Origin: an uncultured Psychrobacter sp.
GTDB taxonomy: Bacteria; Pseudomonadota; Gammaproteobacteria; Pseudomonadales; Moraxellaceae
Reading direction: 5' to 3'
Assembly: GCA_947489525.1 (NCBI GenBank)
Contig: CANLDW010000003.1
Location: forward strand, 62,001 to 126,000
Length of the DNA: 64,000 nucleotides
Shown: piece after piece, positions 57,469 through 64,000 of the stretch
Numbering within the stretch: the first letter of the stretch is position 1
How the letters are laid out: each line of letters opens with the position of its first letter
Translations under genes and position numbers: made by a program
Notes under the pieces: model-generated
Database searches by the model: none
What the model saw: only the letters and a program-made list of their open reading frames with translations
What the model was told of the DNA's origin: nothing

Positions 57469-58268
57469 GCGACCAAAGTATTCTTATTACCGGTGGTACT
57501 GGCAAGTTTGGGCGGATATTCGTTAAGCACTTTTTGCAAAAAGGCTGGCAAGTCTTATTTACCACCACTAACAAAGAGCGCGGCGACAACTTGATTACGT
57601 CATTAAGTAGCACTTTAGATACTTATGCCGCTAATAATAATGATAATAAAGCCGTAAGCGACAGACTCATATCTTTAGTCGTTGATTTGACAGAAGACAA
57701 TGCGGCGCCAAAACTTGTCAAGTCAATCAAGGATAAAGGCTACAAAGTCAATCACTTGGTCAATAATGCTCGCAGTTTGGATTTTTTGCAAACGGACGAT
57801 AAAGGTCAAACCAAGCGCGACCACTTTATGGCCGAGTATCTAATGGATGTGGTCGTACCTTATGAGCTATCGATGGCACTGTTTAATACCCAACCTGATG
57901 CTCTGCGAACCATAACTAATATTGGCTCACAATACGGTATGGTCGCTGCAAACCCGCACTTATATGATAATCCGTTAAAAGGCTTACCCATTCAATACGG
58001 GGTGGCAAAAGCGGCAGTGGTACACCTGACCAAGGAGCTTGCAATCCGCTTTGCAGATAGCAATATTCGGGTGAACTGCGTGGCTTATGGCGGCGTTGAA
58101 GGGCGCGTTGATGATGCTTTTAAAGCCCGTTATGCCAAGCTGACCCCAAGCCGACGAATGCTCGCTGAGCAGGACATAATTGGTCCTTTGGAGCTGCTGA
58201 TAGCTGCTAGAGCTAGAGCCATCAATGGCCAAACCATTCAAGCAGATGACGGCTGGACACTATGGTAG
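57465..58268 (+). CDS. Short-chain dehydrogenase (PtmA-like) in the pse operon
   Basis: A 267-residue classical SDR: GGTGKFGRIFVKHFLQKGWQ, NHLVNNARSLDF near 95, Ser in NIGSQYGMVA near 147 and the Tyr-Lys pair of QYGVAKAAVVHLTKELA near 180; DDGWTLW ends the protein as in many NulO-linked SDRs. It resembles PtmA of Campylobacter flagellar-glycan loci. ATGA-coupled upstream; the CMP-sugar synthetase gene starts inside its 3' end. Exact step unknown. Confidence 0.82.
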   Translation: MSDQSILITGGTGKFGRIFVKHFLQKGWQVLFTTTNKERGDNLITSLSSTLDTYAANNNDNKAVSDRLISLVVDLTEDNAAPKLVKSIKDKGYKVNHLVNNARSLDFLQTDDKGQTKRDHFMAEYLMDVVVPYELSMALFNTQPDALRTITNIGSQYGMVAANPHLYDNPLKGLPIQYGVAKAAVVHLTKELAIRFADSNIRVNCVAYGGVEGRVDDAFKARYAKLTPSRRMLAEQDIIGPLELLIAARARAINGQTIQADDGWTLW

Positions 58269-58990
58269 ATCAAAACATCGGGGTAAACCAAAACATAGCT
58301 ATTATCCCGGCTCGCGGCGGCTCAAAGCGCATACCCAAAAAGAACATCATTGACTTTAATGGTCAGCCGATGATCGCTTGGAGTATTCAGGCCGCTAAAG
58401 ACTCAGGCGCATTCACACGTATATTGGTCTCAACCGATGACCCAGAGATTGCAGAAGTAGCTAAAAGTTTGGGCGCTGAAGTGCCTTTTTTGCGTGAGCA
58501 ATACGCTGACGATCATTCTAGTGTGAGCGAGGCAACCGCAGCGGCTTTGCAGCAGGCTATGGACTATTGGCAAGAAGACTATAAGGTCGTGGTGCAGCTG
58601 ATGGCGAATTGTCCTTTGCGTGACGGCTTAGATATTAAAGCAGCACTGGCAAGCTTTGAGCAGCATAAGCGCACAGCTCAGATCAGCTGCTTTGAGTACG
58701 GCTGGATGAACCCTTGGTGGGCAGTTACGCTGGACGCGCAAGGTGAACCAAACCCCCTTTTCCCTGAAGCGCTAAAACAGCGCTCGCAAGATCTGCCAAC
58801 GCTCTATTGTCCAACGGGTGCGATATGGATATCGACTACAGAAGCGCTGCTTGAGCACCACTCTTTTTATTCTCCGCAGCATGTATTTGAGCCTTTGTCT
58901 ATCAGGTCGGCTATGGATATAGATGACTATGCAGATATGCGTATGGCAAAGGCTTTATCACTGACAGATAGTAATCAAGGGTCGTTTTAA
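58262..58990 (+). CDS. CMP-nonulosonate synthetase (PtmB/NeuA family), second copy
   Basis: A 242-residue cytidylyltransferase: AIIPARGGSKRIPKKNIIDF, QPMIAWSIQAAKDSGAF, RILVSTDDPEIAEVAKSLG and LMANCPLRDGLD; the end LPTLYCPTGAIWISTTEALL near 180 differs from the YHDAGQFYWG of the PseF at 28992. It is closer to the PtmB/LegF/NeuA style. The locus thus encodes two CMP-activating enzymes. A further choice of start is not needed, as the ATG overlaps the SDR stop by 7 bases. Confidence 0.85.
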   Translation: MVDQNIGVNQNIAIIPARGGSKRIPKKNIIDFNGQPMIAWSIQAAKDSGAFTRILVSTDDPEIAEVAKSLGAEVPFLREQYADDHSSVSEATAAALQQAMDYWQEDYKVVVQLMANCPLRDGLDIKAALASFEQHKRTAQISCFEYGWMNPWWAVTLDAQGEPNPLFPEALKQRSQDLPTLYCPTGAIWISTTEALLEHHSFYSPQHVFEPLSIRSAMDIDDYADMRMAKALSLTDSNQGSF

Positions 58991-58994
58991 GACT

Positions 58995-60128
58995 ATGAGA
59001 GTCGTATTCCGGGTTGATGCTTCCATTAGAATAGGTACAGGTCATGTCATGCGCTGTTTGACGCTGGCAGAGGAGCTACGCCGGCAAGGTGCAGAGTGCA
59101 GGTTTATTTGCCGTGCTCATACTGGTCATTTGATAGAAAAGATACAACAAAAGGGTTTTCAAGTTTATGTACTTGAAGATGTCAATATTAAACACAAGAC
59201 AATTAAAACAGCAAAGACATCTTTAATGTCTACTGCTGATGAGGAAAATCAGCTTTTCCATGCGGACTGGCTGGCCACGACGCAGTTGCAAGATGCCCAA
59301 GACTGCTTAGCTATTATGCAGCAGTTACAGCCAGACTGGTTAGTAGTTGACCACTATGCGCTGGATAAGAGCTGGCAACAAAGGCTACAACCTTATTATG
59401 ATAAGCTGATGGTGATAGATGATCTAGGGGACAGAGAGCATATAGCTGATCTTTTAGTTGATCAAAACTACGGCTCAACTACAGATAAATACAAAGGCTT
59501 AGTGCCTGCTGATTGTAAAGTATTAGCCGGTACGAGGTTTGCCCTATTAAGAGAGGAGTTTGCACAGTGGCGCGATTATAGTCTTAAGCGTCGCCGCAAT
59601 AGTCAGCATAATAATAGCTGGGTCAAAAACCTGCTCGTCACCTTAGGCGGCGTTGATCCAGATAACTATACTGAGCAGATATTGCATCAGTTATCTCATG
59701 TCAATTGGTCTGAGTCTCTTGAGGTTATAGTTGTTATGGGGGCAACGGCACCGTTTTTAGACCGTGTTATGAGCAAAGCTGCCACTATGCCTGTGCACAC
59801 TATAGTTAAGACTAACGTAAGCAATATGGCAGAGCTTATGAGTCATGCCGATTTAGCAATAGGAGCCGCAGGCTCTACCACTTGGGAGCGGTGCTGTTTA
59901 GGACTCCCGACTATACAAATAGTTATAGCTGAGAATCAGCGCCGAATTGCCGAAGATTTAGCGCAAGATAACATCGTCAAGCTATTAAATAACGCGAATG
60001 AGTTACCAGAAGCACTTAAAGATAGAAAGACTTGGATAACGCCTTTAGCAAACAGCGCCCAGCTAGTGACCGACGGTTTAGGAGTCAAAAGAGTGGTGGA
60101 TTATATGATAAAAGGCTATCAGTTATGA
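58995..60128 (+). CDS. pseG: UDP-2,4-diacetamido-2,4,6-trideoxy-altrose hydrolase (PseG)
   Basis: Removes UDP from the diamino sugar before condensation. FRVDASIRIGTGHVMRCLTL at the start holds the catalytic His17; LVVDHYALDKSWQ near 117, VIDDLGDREH, LLVTLGGVDPDN near 216 and GAAGSTTWERCCLGLPTI near 295 are GT-B-like PseG signatures. At 377 residues it is longer than usual, with an insertion near 70-90 (KTIKTAKTSLMSTADEENQ). It overlaps pseH by four bases. Confidence 0.9.
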   Translation: MRVVFRVDASIRIGTGHVMRCLTLAEELRRQGAECRFICRAHTGHLIEKIQQKGFQVYVLEDVNIKHKTIKTAKTSLMSTADEENQLFHADWLATTQLQDAQDCLAIMQQLQPDWLVVDHYALDKSWQQRLQPYYDKLMVIDDLGDREHIADLLVDQNYGSTTDKYKGLVPADCKVLAGTRFALLREEFAQWRDYSLKRRRNSQHNNSWVKNLLVTLGGVDPDNYTEQILHQLSHVNWSESLEVIVVMGATAPFLDRVMSKAATMPVHTIVKTNVSNMAELMSHADLAIGAAGSTTWERCCLGLPTIQIVIAENQRRIAEDLAQDNIVKLLNNANELPEALKDRKTWITPLANSAQLVTDGLGVKRVVDYMIKGYQL

Positions 60129-60634
60129 AGATACAAACCCCTACATTTGGTGAAGTTGAGCTATTAGACTTTACGACTTTAGATGACACCATGAAAGATC
60201 GGGTGCTTGAGATGCGCAATCATCCTAAAGTCAGAGAACAGATGCATAGCCAAGATATTATTGATAAAGACGATCATTTAAAGTTTATCGCTAGCCTAAA
60301 AGGTAATGATTATAAAAAGTATTTTGTCGTAAAGTATAAACAGCAGCTGCTAGGCGTTATCTACTTTACTGATATAGATCCTAAAGATAAAAGCGCTGTG
60401 TTTGGCATTTATGCCAATCTATTTGAGAAGAGAGATAAAATAGGTTCTATGCTAATGGAGACCGCTTTGACTTACTTCAAAGATATCTTAGCTTTCAAAA
60501 CCTTGAATTTAGAGGTTTATGAATCGAACCAAAGGGCAGTGGGATTATATGTAAAATTTGGATTTGTAGTGGACGATTATTTTTATCATAACGAACACAA
60601 AGTACTCACCATGAAATGGGCTGAGGATAAGTAA
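60125..60634 (+). CDS. pseH: UDP-4-amino-sugar N-acetyltransferase (PseH, GNAT)
   Basis: A 169-residue GNAT enzyme acetylating the 4-amino group made by PseC. VLEMRNHPKVREQMHSQ near 25-40 and the acyl-CoA region EKRDKIGSMLMETALTYF near 100, then LNLEVYESNQRAVGLYVKFG near 125-145 are PseH-like. The start at 60125 forms ATGA with the pseG stop. A formyltransferase follows, so one amino group may be acetylated here and another formylated. Confidence 0.88.
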   Translation: MKIQTPTFGEVELLDFTTLDDTMKDRVLEMRNHPKVREQMHSQDIIDKDDHLKFIASLKGNDYKKYFVVKYKQQLLGVIYFTDIDPKDKSAVFGIYANLFEKRDKIGSMLMETALTYFKDILAFKTLNLEVYESNQRAVGLYVKFGFVVDDYFYHNEHKVLTMKWAEDK

Positions 60635-61308
60635 TGAATTATATCGTGGCAGCTATAGGAGACTGGAACAAAACGCAGTTTGATAACCAGACCCGTAATC
60701 TAAAAGGTAGGTGGGCTTATGTCTCAACCCCGAATGAGTTAAAAGAGCTTATAGACTCAGGTTTTGATCCTCGTTATATATTTTTCCCGCACTGGCGCTG
60801 GATAGTGCCTACTGATATTGTCAATCAGTTTGAATGTGTTTGTTTTCACATGACTGATGTGCCCTACGGGCGGGGTGGGTCTCCGCTACAGAACCTTATT
60901 ATCCGCGGTCATAAAGAGACCGTCTTGACGGCATTACAAATGGAAGAAGGATTAGATACGGGTCCTGTTTATCTAAAAAAACCTCTAAGCCTCGCGGGTA
61001 GAGCTGAGGCGATCTATGAGCGTGCCAGCACAATGGCTTGGGAGATGATAGCAGAGCTTATCAGTAAAGAGATTACCCCCAGCGCGCAGCAAGGTGAGGT
61101 CGTGAGCTTTGAGCGTAGAAAACCTGAACAAAGCGCGCTTCCAAATAATTTAACCCTTGAGCAGGTCTATGACTATATTCGTATGCTAGATGCTCCTAAC
61201 TACCCCAAAGCTTTTATGCAAACTGAGTCATATCATATCGAGTTTGAGCAAGCCCATTTGGGAACCGATGAGATCACAGCAACGGTAAAGATTAAACTAA
61301 AGGATTGA
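60634..61308 (+). CDS. Sugar N-formyltransferase-like protein
   Basis: A 224-residue protein of the methionyl-tRNA-formyltransferase fold. VCFHMTDVPYGRGGSPLQNL near residues 69-88 aligns with the folate/catalytic motif INVHGSLLPRWRG of Fmt: His72 is kept, but the catalytic Asn is replaced by Cys70. The Asp of EEGLDTGP (Asp108) is kept. It lacks the C-terminal tRNA domain. It lies between pseH and pseI with TAATG coupling, so formylation of a pseudaminic acid amino group is the likely role. Pse with N-acetyl and N-formyl groups is known from Pseudomonas aeruginosa. Confidence 0.78.
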   Translation: MNYIVAAIGDWNKTQFDNQTRNLKGRWAYVSTPNELKELIDSGFDPRYIFFPHWRWIVPTDIVNQFECVCFHMTDVPYGRGGSPLQNLIIRGHKETVLTALQMEEGLDTGPVYLKKPLSLAGRAEAIYERASTMAWEMIAELISKEITPSAQQGEVVSFERRKPEQSALPNNLTLEQVYDYIRMLDAPNYPKAFMQTESYHIEFEQAHLGTDEITATVKIKLKD

Positions 61309-61311
61309 TAA

Positions 61312-62361
61312 ATGTCTTACATCGAAATTGACGGACGCAAAATAGGTCGAGGTTTTAGACCTTATATACTGGCAGAGTTATCTGCAAATCATAATGGCGT
61401 GCTTCAAAAAGCGCTGGATACGATAACGGCGGCCAAAAAATGCGGCGCTGATGGTATCAAACTGCAAACCTACTCTGCGGATACCATGACTATCGATTGT
61501 GATACCGATGATTTTAAGATTAAAGGTGGATTGTGGGATGGCTACAAGCTTTACGACTTGTATAAAGAGGCACAGACGCCTTTTGCTTGGCATAAAGCCA
61601 TGTTTGATCATGCGCGTAGCATAGATATCACTTGTTTTTCGACCCCCTTTGACGAAACGGCGGTTGATCTATTAGAGGATATGAACGTTCCTGCCTATAA
61701 AATAGCCTCGTTTGAAGCGACAGATCTACCTCTAATCAGATACGTCGCCTCAACCAAGAAGCCTATGATTCTATCCACCGGTATGGCAAATTTTGCTGAG
61801 ATAACGGAGATGGTTGCGGCAGCACGAGAGGGCGGATGTGAGGATCTGATAGTGCTGCATTGTCTCAGTAGCTATCCTGCGCCCATTGAGCAGTCAAACT
61901 TATTAACGATCAATGATATGAGAGAGAAGCTGGACGTACAAATTGGCTTATCTGATCATACGATCTCGAATACCGCTGCCATCGTAGCAACGGGTCTTGG
62001 AGCGACATTGATTGAGAAGCATTTTATTATGGATAGAGCTGATAAAGGGCCTGATTCCTCGTTCTCTATAGAACCCAACGAGTTAAAGTCTTTGGTTGAG
62101 CAAACCCATGATGCTTGGTTGTCACTGGGTGAGGTGGGCTACGATAGAAAACCTGCTGAAGAGGCTAATGTAAAATTTAGACGCTCCGTCTATTTTGTAA
62201 AAGATTTGCCAGCTGGTAGCATGGTTACTGAGGATAGCATCCGCCGTATCCGTCCAGGCTTTGGACTAGCGCCTAAGTATGAGCAAGATATCATAGGCAA
62301 ACGCCTAAAGACTGCGGTCACTCGCGGCACACCAACAGCTTGGGAGTTATTCGATGAGTAA
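61312..62361 (+). CDS. pseI: Pseudaminic acid synthase
   Basis: Condenses the diamino-altrose with phosphoenolpyruvate. YILAELSANHNGVLQKALDT, GIKLQTYSADTMTIDCD, DITCFSTPFDETAVDLLEDM, PAYKIASFEATDLPLIRYVA and GLSDHTISNTAA are PseI signatures; the SAF domain begins near 285 (RRSVYFVKDLPAGSMVTEDS). Its 349 residues are standard. It ends inside the next gene by 8 bases. A second, different synthase lies at 30661. Confidence 0.93.
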   Translation: MSYIEIDGRKIGRGFRPYILAELSANHNGVLQKALDTITAAKKCGADGIKLQTYSADTMTIDCDTDDFKIKGGLWDGYKLYDLYKEAQTPFAWHKAMFDHARSIDITCFSTPFDETAVDLLEDMNVPAYKIASFEATDLPLIRYVASTKKPMILSTGMANFAEITEMVAAAREGGCEDLIVLHCLSSYPAPIEQSNLLTINDMREKLDVQIGLSDHTISNTAAIVATGLGATLIEKHFIMDRADKGPDSSFSIEPNELKSLVEQTHDAWLSLGEVGYDRKPAEEANVKFRRSVYFVKDLPAGSMVTEDSIRRIRPGFGLAPKYEQDIIGKRLKTAVTRGTPTAWELFDE

Positions 62362-63025
62362 AAATATTCTAGTGGTAGCGGCGCATGCCGATGACGAAGC
62401 AATTGGCTGCTCGGGTACTATTGCTCGGCATGTAGCTGAGGGCGATAACGTGCATCTGCTATTTATGACCGATGGGGTTGGCGCGCGTGAGATTGTCGCT
62501 GATGAGGCTGATGATCGTTTAAGCGCAGCTGAGCAAGCAGCCAAAATCTTAAAAGTAAGCTCAGTGACCAATTTAAGCTTTCCTGACAATAGTATGGATG
62601 CCCTACCGCTCCTTGATATCGTCAAAGAAGTCGAGGCTAAAATAAAAGAGGTAAAGCCGGAGATTATCTATACTCACCATATAGGCGACTTAAATGTTGA
62701 TCACCAAATAGCGCATAGAGCCGTGATGACAGCATGTCGCCCGCAACCAGGTTTTGGCGTAAAAGCTATTTATGCCTTTGAGGTGCTCTCAAGCACTGAG
62801 TGGCAAACCCCAAGTGTACTGCCGTTTATCCCCAACGTGTTTGTTGATATAAGTGAGTATCTATCTACTAAGATGCAAGTGGTCACTGCCTATGAAGAAG
62901 AGATGCGCGATGTGCCGCATTCGCGTAGCCTAAAGCATATAGAGCTATTGGCTCAGCATCGAGGGTATTCGGTGGGCGTTCATGCTGCTGAAGCCTTTAT
63001 GCTCGTTAGGGAGATAAAGGGGTAA
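62354..63025 (+). CDS. PIG-L/LmbE-family deacetylase
   Basis: A 223-residue zinc deacetylase-type protein. VVAAHADDEAIGCSGTIARH at the N-terminus (His-Asp-Asp-Glu) and YTHHIGDLNVDHQIAHRAV near 113 hold the metal and catalytic residues. It is the last gene of the pse operon, overlapping pseI. It may remove an N-acyl group from the sugar before a different acyl group is added, which would fit the formyltransferase; this is inference. It ends 18 bases before the convergent scpB. Confidence 0.85.
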   Translation: MSKNILVVAAHADDEAIGCSGTIARHVAEGDNVHLLFMTDGVGAREIVADEADDRLSAAEQAAKILKVSSVTNLSFPDNSMDALPLLDIVKEVEAKIKEVKPEIIYTHHIGDLNVDHQIAHRAVMTACRPQPGFGVKAIYAFEVLSSTEWQTPSVLPFIPNVFVDISEYLSTKMQVVTAYEEEMRDVPHSRSLKHIELLAQHRGYSVGVHAAEAFMLVREIKG

Positions 63026-63043
63026 CTTCAATGAATAATGGTG

Positions 63044-63595
63044 CTAAGCACTAATATGAAGCTGATTCAAGTCCGGCATTGGCGGTAACTCATTCAAATC
63101 GCTCAGCCCAAATGCATCTAGAAACTGCGGTGTGGTATGCAATAGGGCGGGGCGACCAAGCGTATCTCGATGCCCTTTTTCAACAATCCAGCCTTTATCG
63201 AATAGCTGACGCAAAATACCACTTGATAACGTCACACCGCGTACGTATTCGATATCGCTACGGGTGACGGGCTGTTTGTATGCAATCACACTTACGGTCT
63301 CAAGCAAAGCCTGGCTTAAGCGCTCTTGGCGCTGCGGAAAAACGCGTTGAATTAGAGCGCTATAGCGATCTGCGATCTGTAAACGGTAGCCGCTAGCGCT
63401 TTTATGTAGACTAAGCGCGCTTTTATTTAGCCGCGCTTGCAACACCTCTAATGCGCTTTGCAACTCTTTATCAGATAAAGACAAATGTTTTTTGAGCATA
63501 GTAGCAGTAAGTGGCGCTTCTGAGGCGTGTAATAACACCTCAATGTCTAGGCTTATAGTCTCGTAGTTATTCGTAGTATCTAGGGTTGTCATCAT
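63044..63595 (-). CDS. scpB: Segregation and condensation protein B
   Basis: Kleisin-associated winged-helix subunit of the SMC-ScpAB condensin. LDIEVLLHASEAPLTATMLK, the ETVSVIAYKQPVTRSDIEYV block near 105, RGVTLSSGILRQLFDKGWI and GRPALLHTTPQFLDAFGL near 155 are ScpB signatures. The start at 63595 (MMTTLD) has AAAGGA 7 bases upstream; the frame is open 8 codons more. It follows scpA by 11 bases on the same strand. Confidence 0.93.
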   Translation of the reverse strand: MMTTLDTTNNYETISLDIEVLLHASEAPLTATMLKKHLSLSDKELQSALEVLQARLNKSALSLHKSASGYRLQIADRYSALIQRVFPQRQERLSQALLETVSVIAYKQPVTRSDIEYVRGVTLSSGILRQLFDKGWIVEKGHRDTLGRPALLHTTPQFLDAFGLSDLNELPPMPDLNQLHISA

Positions 63596-63606
63596 AAAAC
63601 TATCCT

Positions 63607-64000
63607 TTACGCCAACCATTCTAAAGTCAATTGGCGCGGCTGATTCTCAAAATCATCCTGTACTATTCCAATTAACTGGCGTTTCATCAGCTCAAGCACG
63701 GCAACGAAGCTGACCACTACGCCAACTTTGCCTTGTTTTTTGTCAAGTAGCTCATAAAAAGGACGCCTACCGCTCATGCTTAGCTGTCTGCTAATACTGG
63801 CAATACGATCCGATAAAGGGATAGTATCCACTTTGACAGTATGCATCTGATAGTCAGGTTGTAGCTGCATCTTAAACAAGCTGTCTATGAGTAGGTTTGG
63901 CGAATAGTTTGGAAGCTCAGCATTCATAATACTTTGATCCGGCATACTAACGAGCGCTAAGAACACATCACGCTCAAGACGTACTAGCCTGTCTAGGCGC
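63607..64000 (-). CDS. scpA: Segregation and condensation protein A (5' partial)
   Basis: C-terminal 130 residues of the kleisin subunit; the gene runs off the right edge, with frame open to 63999 (RLDRLVRLERDVFLALVSMP). The sequence includes KVDTIPLSDRIASIS and the C-terminal winged helix FVAVLELMKRQLIGIVQDD, as in ScpA. The GTG at 63966 is internal, not a start. It is followed by scpB. Confidence 0.88.
   Translation of the reverse strand, partial: RLDRLVRLERDVFLALVSMPDQSIMNAELPNYSPNLLIDSLFKMQLQPDYQMHTVKVDTIPLSDRIASISRQLSMSGRRPFYELLDKKQGKVGVVVSFVAVLELMKRQLIGIVQDDFENQPRQLTLEWLA

Noticed and set aside
1-64000. CRISPR arrays, tRNA, rRNA, intact insertion sequences or phage genes
   Set aside because: No regularly spaced repeats, cloverleaf sequences, rRNA stretches, transposase or phage structural motifs were recognised by reading; a dedicated tRNA scan was not possible.

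Overview
The window looks like chromosomal DNA of a Psychrobacter-type gammaproteobacterium (Moraxellaceae). This is inferred from gene content and style: moderately AT-rich DNA, a Wza/Wzb/Wzc capsule block like that of Acinetobacter relatives, nadA-nadB divergent from a Nudix-like NAD regulator, and scpA-scpB. No rRNA, tRNA, CRISPR array or complete insertion sequence was seen. Both ends cut through genes (a UbiH-family hydroxylase at the left, scpA at the right).

Positions 1-16000 are mostly core genome. They hold a UbiH-type flavin hydroxylase; a two-TM membrane protein gene interrupted by an in-frame TAA; a glutamine-dependent asparagine synthetase-family enzyme; a LysO-type lysine exporter; the de novo NAD genes nadA-nadB and nadC; a Nudix-like regulator with two matching palindromic operators (8710-8730 and 10192-10212); a MarC-family protein; an ArgO/LysE exporter; three consecutive unrecognised genes with similar C-terminal helical domains (12966-14931); and rluB.

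Positions 16137-63025 are one large surface-polysaccharide locus of the Wzx/Wzy/Wza type, transcribed rightwards throughout. It starts with wza-wzb-wzc. Sugar-nucleotide genes follow: UDP-HexNAc dehydrogenase and 4-epimerase (predicted UDP-GalNAcA); rmlB-rmlA with an FdtA/QdtA ketoisomerase and FdtB/QdtB aminotransferase (predicted dTDP-3-amino-3,6-dideoxyhexose), between which sit an ATP-grasp ligase and a HAD phosphatase where an N-acyltransferase would be expected; then pseB, pseF, an RmlD-like SDR and a NeuB-family synthase. The middle holds glycosyltransferases, a PglK-like ABC flippase, a TagD/TagF-like glycerol-phosphate pair, a TupA-like ATP-grasp protein and two large paralogous proteins of unclear function. 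At 44.3-46.6 kb there is a scar with a frameshifted gene, a truncated glycosyltransferase and a MITE-like repeat around a UDP-glucuronate-epimerase-like gene. Assembly genes follow: a Wzy candidate, a GT4, the initiating phosphoglycosyl transferase, a DUF4184 membrane protein, wzi and wzx. After a 432-base AT-rich gap comes a ten-gene operon, mostly translationally coupled: pseC, aldo-keto reductase, Gfo/Idh oxidoreductase, SDR, CMP-sugar synthetase, pseG, pseH, a formyltransferase, pseI and a PIG-L deacetylase.

Together the genes predict a capsule repeat built from GalNAcA-type, dTDP-Fuc3N/Qui3N-type and pseudaminic-acid-type sugars, possibly with glycerol-phosphate, amino-acyl and N-formyl decorations. 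The most interesting points are the pseudaminic pathway split over two places about 26 kb apart with duplicated synthase and CMP-activation functions, the AKR/Gfo/SDR trio and the unusual formyltransferase in that operon, the ATP-grasp/HAD pair in the amino-sugar pathway, the NAD regulon, and the three-gene family at 12966-14931. The window ends with the convergent chromosome-condensation genes scpB and scpA.
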